DNA of 15,736 nt from Nitrospira sp. UBA2083 (GTDB taxonomy: Bacteria > Nitrospirota > Nitrospiria > Nitrospirales > Nitrospiraceae), in the NCBI GenBank assembly GCA_002331625.1, contig DCZN01000028.1, positions 5,229 through 20,964 on the forward strand, read 5' to 3'. Under the pieces are notes generated by a model. The model ran no database searches, was not told the DNA's origin, and saw nothing but the letters and a program-made list of their open reading frames with translations. Shown in pieces: positions 13,734 to 15,736 of this stretch. Numbering within the stretch: the stretch's first letter is position 1; each line of letters begins with the position of its first letter. The position numbers and the translations under genes are program-made.

Positions 13734-13739
13734 TATAAT
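13734..13739 (+). promoter_or_regulatory. candidate -10 box for ald
   Basis: A perfect TATAAT lies at 13734-13739, with the transcript expected to start near 13746, about 42 bases before the ald ATG. No good -35 is seen at 16-18 bases; TGGGAC stands 20 bases upstream. The box lies in the gap between ald and the divergent ferredoxin operon. Confidence 0.45.
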
Positions 13740-13787
13740 GGCGTGACTGAGGTAGCGGATGTTGGAGTACAAGGAGGGTCGTTCGCT

Positions 13788-14891
13788 ATGGTCATCGGCA
13801 TCCCTAAAGAGATCAAAGATCATGAGTATCGCGTCGGTCTGCTCCCAGACGGTGCAGCGGCCCTATGTCAGCGAGGACATGACGTCTGGGTCGAACCGTC
13901 TGCGGGAACAGGCAGCGGATTCAGTGATGATGAATACCGTAAGGCTGGCGCCACGATTGCTGGATCGAAAGCTGAGGTGTTCGAAAAAGCCGATGTGATT
14001 GTGAAGGTCAAGGAACCGGTTCTCTCGGAATGCAATTTGTTCCGTCCCGGCCAGGTCTTGTTTACCTATTTACACCTGGCTGCTGTGCCGGAGGTCACGA
14101 AGGAACTTCTGAACCGCAAGATTACGGCGATTGCCTATGAGACGACTGAAGCAACGGACCGGAGTCTTCCCATGCTCAAGCCGATGAGCGAGATTGCGGG
14201 GCGGATGTCCGTGCAAATCGGTGCCCAATACCTTGAGAAAATTCATGGAGGGCATGGGGTCCTCTTGGGAGGGGTTCCTGGAGTGGAGCCTGGCAAGGTT
14301 GTCATACTAGGTGCCGGGGTGGTGGGCGCTTCAGCTATTCGAATGGCAGTGGGGTTGGGAGCACAGGTAACCGTCATGAACCTCGACGTGGAGCGCTTGC
14401 GCATGCTGGACGATCAATATCATGGCCGTATCGTCACGCGTGCTGCGAGTTCGACTGCAGTTGAAGAGGCGGTGTGCTCGGCGGATTTGGTGATCGGTGC
14501 CGTGCTTGTTCCCGGTGCCAAGGCGCCCAAACTGGTGTCCCGTTCGCTGGTTTCTCGTATGAAACCTGGTTCCGTGATTGTTGATGTGTCGGTGGATCAG
14601 GGGGGCTGTGTCGAGACGACTCGACCCACGACCCATTCGGATCCCGTGTATGTCGTGGATGGAGTGGTCCACTACTGCGTAGCGAATATGCCGGGAATTG
14701 TTCCGCGCACAGCTACCTATGCCCTCACCAATGCGACTATGCCGTACCTGATCAACTTGGTGACCAATGGAGTGGAGCGAGCGATTCGAGATGATCCTGG
14801 TTTTGCCAAGGGTGTCAACGTGAAAGATGGACGGGTGGTGCATCAAGGTGTTGCGGATGCCCATGGGTTGCCTTTTACCCCTCTCTTGTAA
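13788..14891 (+). CDS. ald: alanine dehydrogenase (NAD+)
   Basis: A 367-residue enzyme for reversible oxidative deamination of L-alanine to pyruvate and ammonia, with NAD+. It is full length for the family. It begins with the typical [18 protein letters not shown]. Catalytic and substrate residues are all at the expected positions: R15, K75, H96 (TYLHLA) and D270 (DVSVDQGG). The dinucleotide-binding motif GAGVVG is at 175-180, and D200 at the end of the next strand is the NAD-ribose contact. The conserved [11 protein letters not shown] is at 300-310. The ATG at 13788 has AAGGAGGG ten bases upstream, slightly far but the only good choice; the open frame extends upstream without family similarity. 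It is transcribed on its own from a -10 box at 13734 and followed by tRNA-Pro. It probably links alanine to nitrogen assimilation or redox balance. Confidence 0.96.
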   Translation: MVIGIPKEIKDHEYRVGLLPDGAAALCQRGHDVWVEPSAGTGSGFSDDEYRKAGATIAGSKAEVFEKADVIVKVKEPVLSECNLFRPGQVLFTYLHLAAVPEVTKELLNRKITAIAYETTEATDRSLPMLKPMSEIAGRMSVQIGAQYLEKIHGGHGVLLGGVPGVEPGKVVILGAGVVGASAIRMAVGLGAQVTVMNLDVERLRMLDDQYHGRIVTRAASSTAVEEAVCSADLVIGAVLVPGAKAPKLVSRSLVSRMKPGSVIVDVSVDQGGCVETTRPTTHSDPVYVVDGVVHYCVANMPGIVPRTATYALTNATMPYLINLVTNGVERAIRDDPGFAKGVNVKDGRVVHQGVADAHGLPFTPLL

Positions 14892-14924
14892 GACAATCCT
14901 CTTCGCTCATTCGCTCGGTCTTGT

Positions 14925-15003
<79 letters not shown>

Positions 15004-15124
15004 CCAAGCTTGCTCGATCTGGAGTCTGCTGTCTCTTGTGAGGCTCCGAAGTAATGAGTGTCTCTCCTTATCAACCAAGATTCGCTCGTGCCGCTACTTG
15101 CCTATCCACTTTTAGTTTGGATCG

Positions 15125-15161
15125 TTGAGGCTGGCGGATGAGATCATCCGGCACCTCTCAA
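15125..15161. repeat. two-tier stem-loop
   Basis: The inner stem CGGATG (15135-15140) with CATCCG (15145-15150) closes the loop AGAT. The outer stem TTGAG (15125-15129) pairs with CTCAA (15157-15161). An internal loop separates the two. No T-run follows, so it is not a typical terminator on either strand. Confidence 0.45.
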
Positions 15162-15187
15162 GTCCCTCCCCAACCCACAATTTATCT

Positions 15188-15207
15188 CACCGGAATCGTT
15201 TCTGGTG
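15188..15207. repeat. 8-bp hairpin
   Basis: CACCGGAA (15188-15195) pairs with TTCTGGTG (15200-15207) around TCGT, with one G-T pair. It lies 26 bases after the two-tier stem-loop and about 100 bases before the acylphosphatase start. No T-run follows. Confidence 0.4.
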
Positions 15208-15307
15208 CAGAATTGTAAAACGCGTGACGCATAGGATGAGGTATGAGAATATCCGGAGAGCAAACACGTAAGTGGCTGTTTGTACTCAAAGAATTTGGTA
15301 GGCCGAG

Positions 15308-15601
15308 ATGACTGAATCGGTTGATGAGCCGCCGGTTCGAGTACGTGTCTTTGTGTCTGGTCGTGTGCAGGGGGTGGGGTTTCGTGCGTTTGCAGCGCGA
15401 ACTGCCACGCGGCTAGGTCTGGTGGGTGGCGTCCGCAATCTTGCCGATGGTCGGGTCGAGTTGGATGTCGAAGGGAGAAGGATGATCCTCGAAGCACTGC
15501 TATCTGAATTGAAGGCGGGGCCTCCCGCTGCCCGGGTCTCTACGGTTGCGACGGAGTGGAGTTCTGCAGCTGGGCGGTATACAGACTTCAGTATTTGGTA
15601 G
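15308..15601 (+). CDS. acyP: acylphosphatase
   Basis: A 97-residue enzyme that hydrolyses acyl phosphates such as carbamoyl or acetyl phosphate. The family signature GRVQGVGFRAF at 18-28 supplies the phosphate-binding loop and the catalytic arginine R26. GVRNLADGRVEL at 41-52 supplies the catalytic asparagine N44. The end FSIW is typical (usually F-x-I/V-x). The length is normal, with about ten extra N-terminal residues. The ATG at 15308 has a weak ribosome-binding site. The gene that starts at 15648 follows after 46 bases and may be cotranscribed. Confidence 0.95.
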   Translation: MTESVDEPPVRVRVFVSGRVQGVGFRAFAARTATRLGLVGGVRNLADGRVELDVEGRRMILEALLSELKAGPPAARVSTVATEWSSAAGRYTDFSIW

Positions 15602-15647
15602 GAGAGACCGATGAATTATGAGTTGATCACATGGCGAGGAGTCTGAC

Positions 15648-15736
15648 GTGAGTGAAGCTCGACGGCAACCCATCGATGATATGGACGCCCAAGAATCTGC
15701 GAGCCCATCAGATCGGGCCGAGCAGGAGGCAAGCCG
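15648..15736 (+). CDS. 5' end of an unidentified gene (cut by window edge)
   Basis: The GTG at 15648 has GAGGAG (15636-15641) six bases upstream. An open frame of 29 codons follows to the window end: acidic, rich in Ser, Glu, Asp, Ala and Gln, and without hydrophobic segments, so probably a disordered N-terminus. Such tails occur in GrpE and in many other proteins, so I give no name. An 11-codon open frame with its own GGAGAG (ATG 15611, stop 15646) ends one base before this start and could couple translation. Confidence 0.6.
   Translation, partial: MSEARRQPIDDMDAQESASPSDRAEQEAS

Noticed and set aside
13473..13787. Upstream extension of ald
   Set aside because: Family similarity begins at [10 protein letters not shown] (13788); the earlier codons overlap the divergent gene antisense.
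13632..13823. N-terminal extension of the five-cysteine protein
   Set aside because: A strong GGAGG precedes the ATG at 13631, and the extension would cross the ald promoter and start.
14331..14864. Long open frame antisense to ald (177 codons)
   Set aside because: Histidine- and arginine-rich shadow of the alanine dehydrogenase reading frame, with no ribosome-binding site or motif.

Overview
The window looks like chromosomal DNA of a free-living Gram-negative bacterium. The mix of genes suggests a Nitrospira-like organism (phylum Nitrospirota): a squalene/phytoene synthase beside an exported cupredoxin, a YqeY protein, HtpX, two-component genes of environmental type, and a small-ferredoxin operon. 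This assignment is inferred from resemblance; no rRNA or other decisive marker is present. No transposase, integrase, phage gene or CRISPR array is visible.

Layout. Positions 1-27 are the 5' end of a tRNA gene on the minus strand, cut by the window edge. Positions 28-606 are gene-free and partly A/T-rich (22 of 60 bases in 421-480 are G or C). This stretch holds a minus-strand -10 box, a nested hairpin and a cluster of TAGTGTA-type inverted repeats. It precedes a lone gene for a PhyH-family Fe(II)/2-oxoglutarate dioxygenase (607-1530, +). Positions 5957-1624 on the minus strand form a signalling cluster: a receiver protein with a four-cysteine tail, a receiver-GGDEF diguanylate cyclase, a soluble GAF hybrid histidine kinase with two receivers, and an Hpt protein whose GTG start overlaps the kinase stop. 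Upstream is a yqeY gene (6483-6037, -). Then come a small lipoprotein (+), an MFS permease (-), an exported protein and a small unknown protein (+), and htpX (-). A perfect hairpin separates the last two.

From 10510 (+) an exported cupredoxin is translationally coupled (ATGA) to a squalene/phytoene synthase-like enzyme with a C-terminal hydrophobic segment. Positions 13631-12153 (-) carry four tightly packed small genes: a five-cysteine, probably zinc-binding protein, a thioredoxin-like [2Fe-2S] ferredoxin, a protein of unknown function and an 8Fe-type ferredoxin with one ligand replaced. Divergent from these is ald (alanine dehydrogenase, +), followed by tRNA-Pro(CGG), a structured gene-free stretch, acylphosphatase, and the start of a gene that runs off the window.

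How they may work together. The signalling cluster makes a plausible closed phosphorelay (kinase, receivers, Hpt, two receiver outputs) with one output through c-di-GMP. The cupredoxin/isoprenoid pair and the ferredoxin operon suggest membrane and electron-transfer functions that are not assigned here. The least explained parts are the small redox operon, the four-cysteine tail of the response regulator, the repeat cluster ahead of the dioxygenase, and two candidate RNA structures (htpX leader, and downstream of tRNA-Pro).
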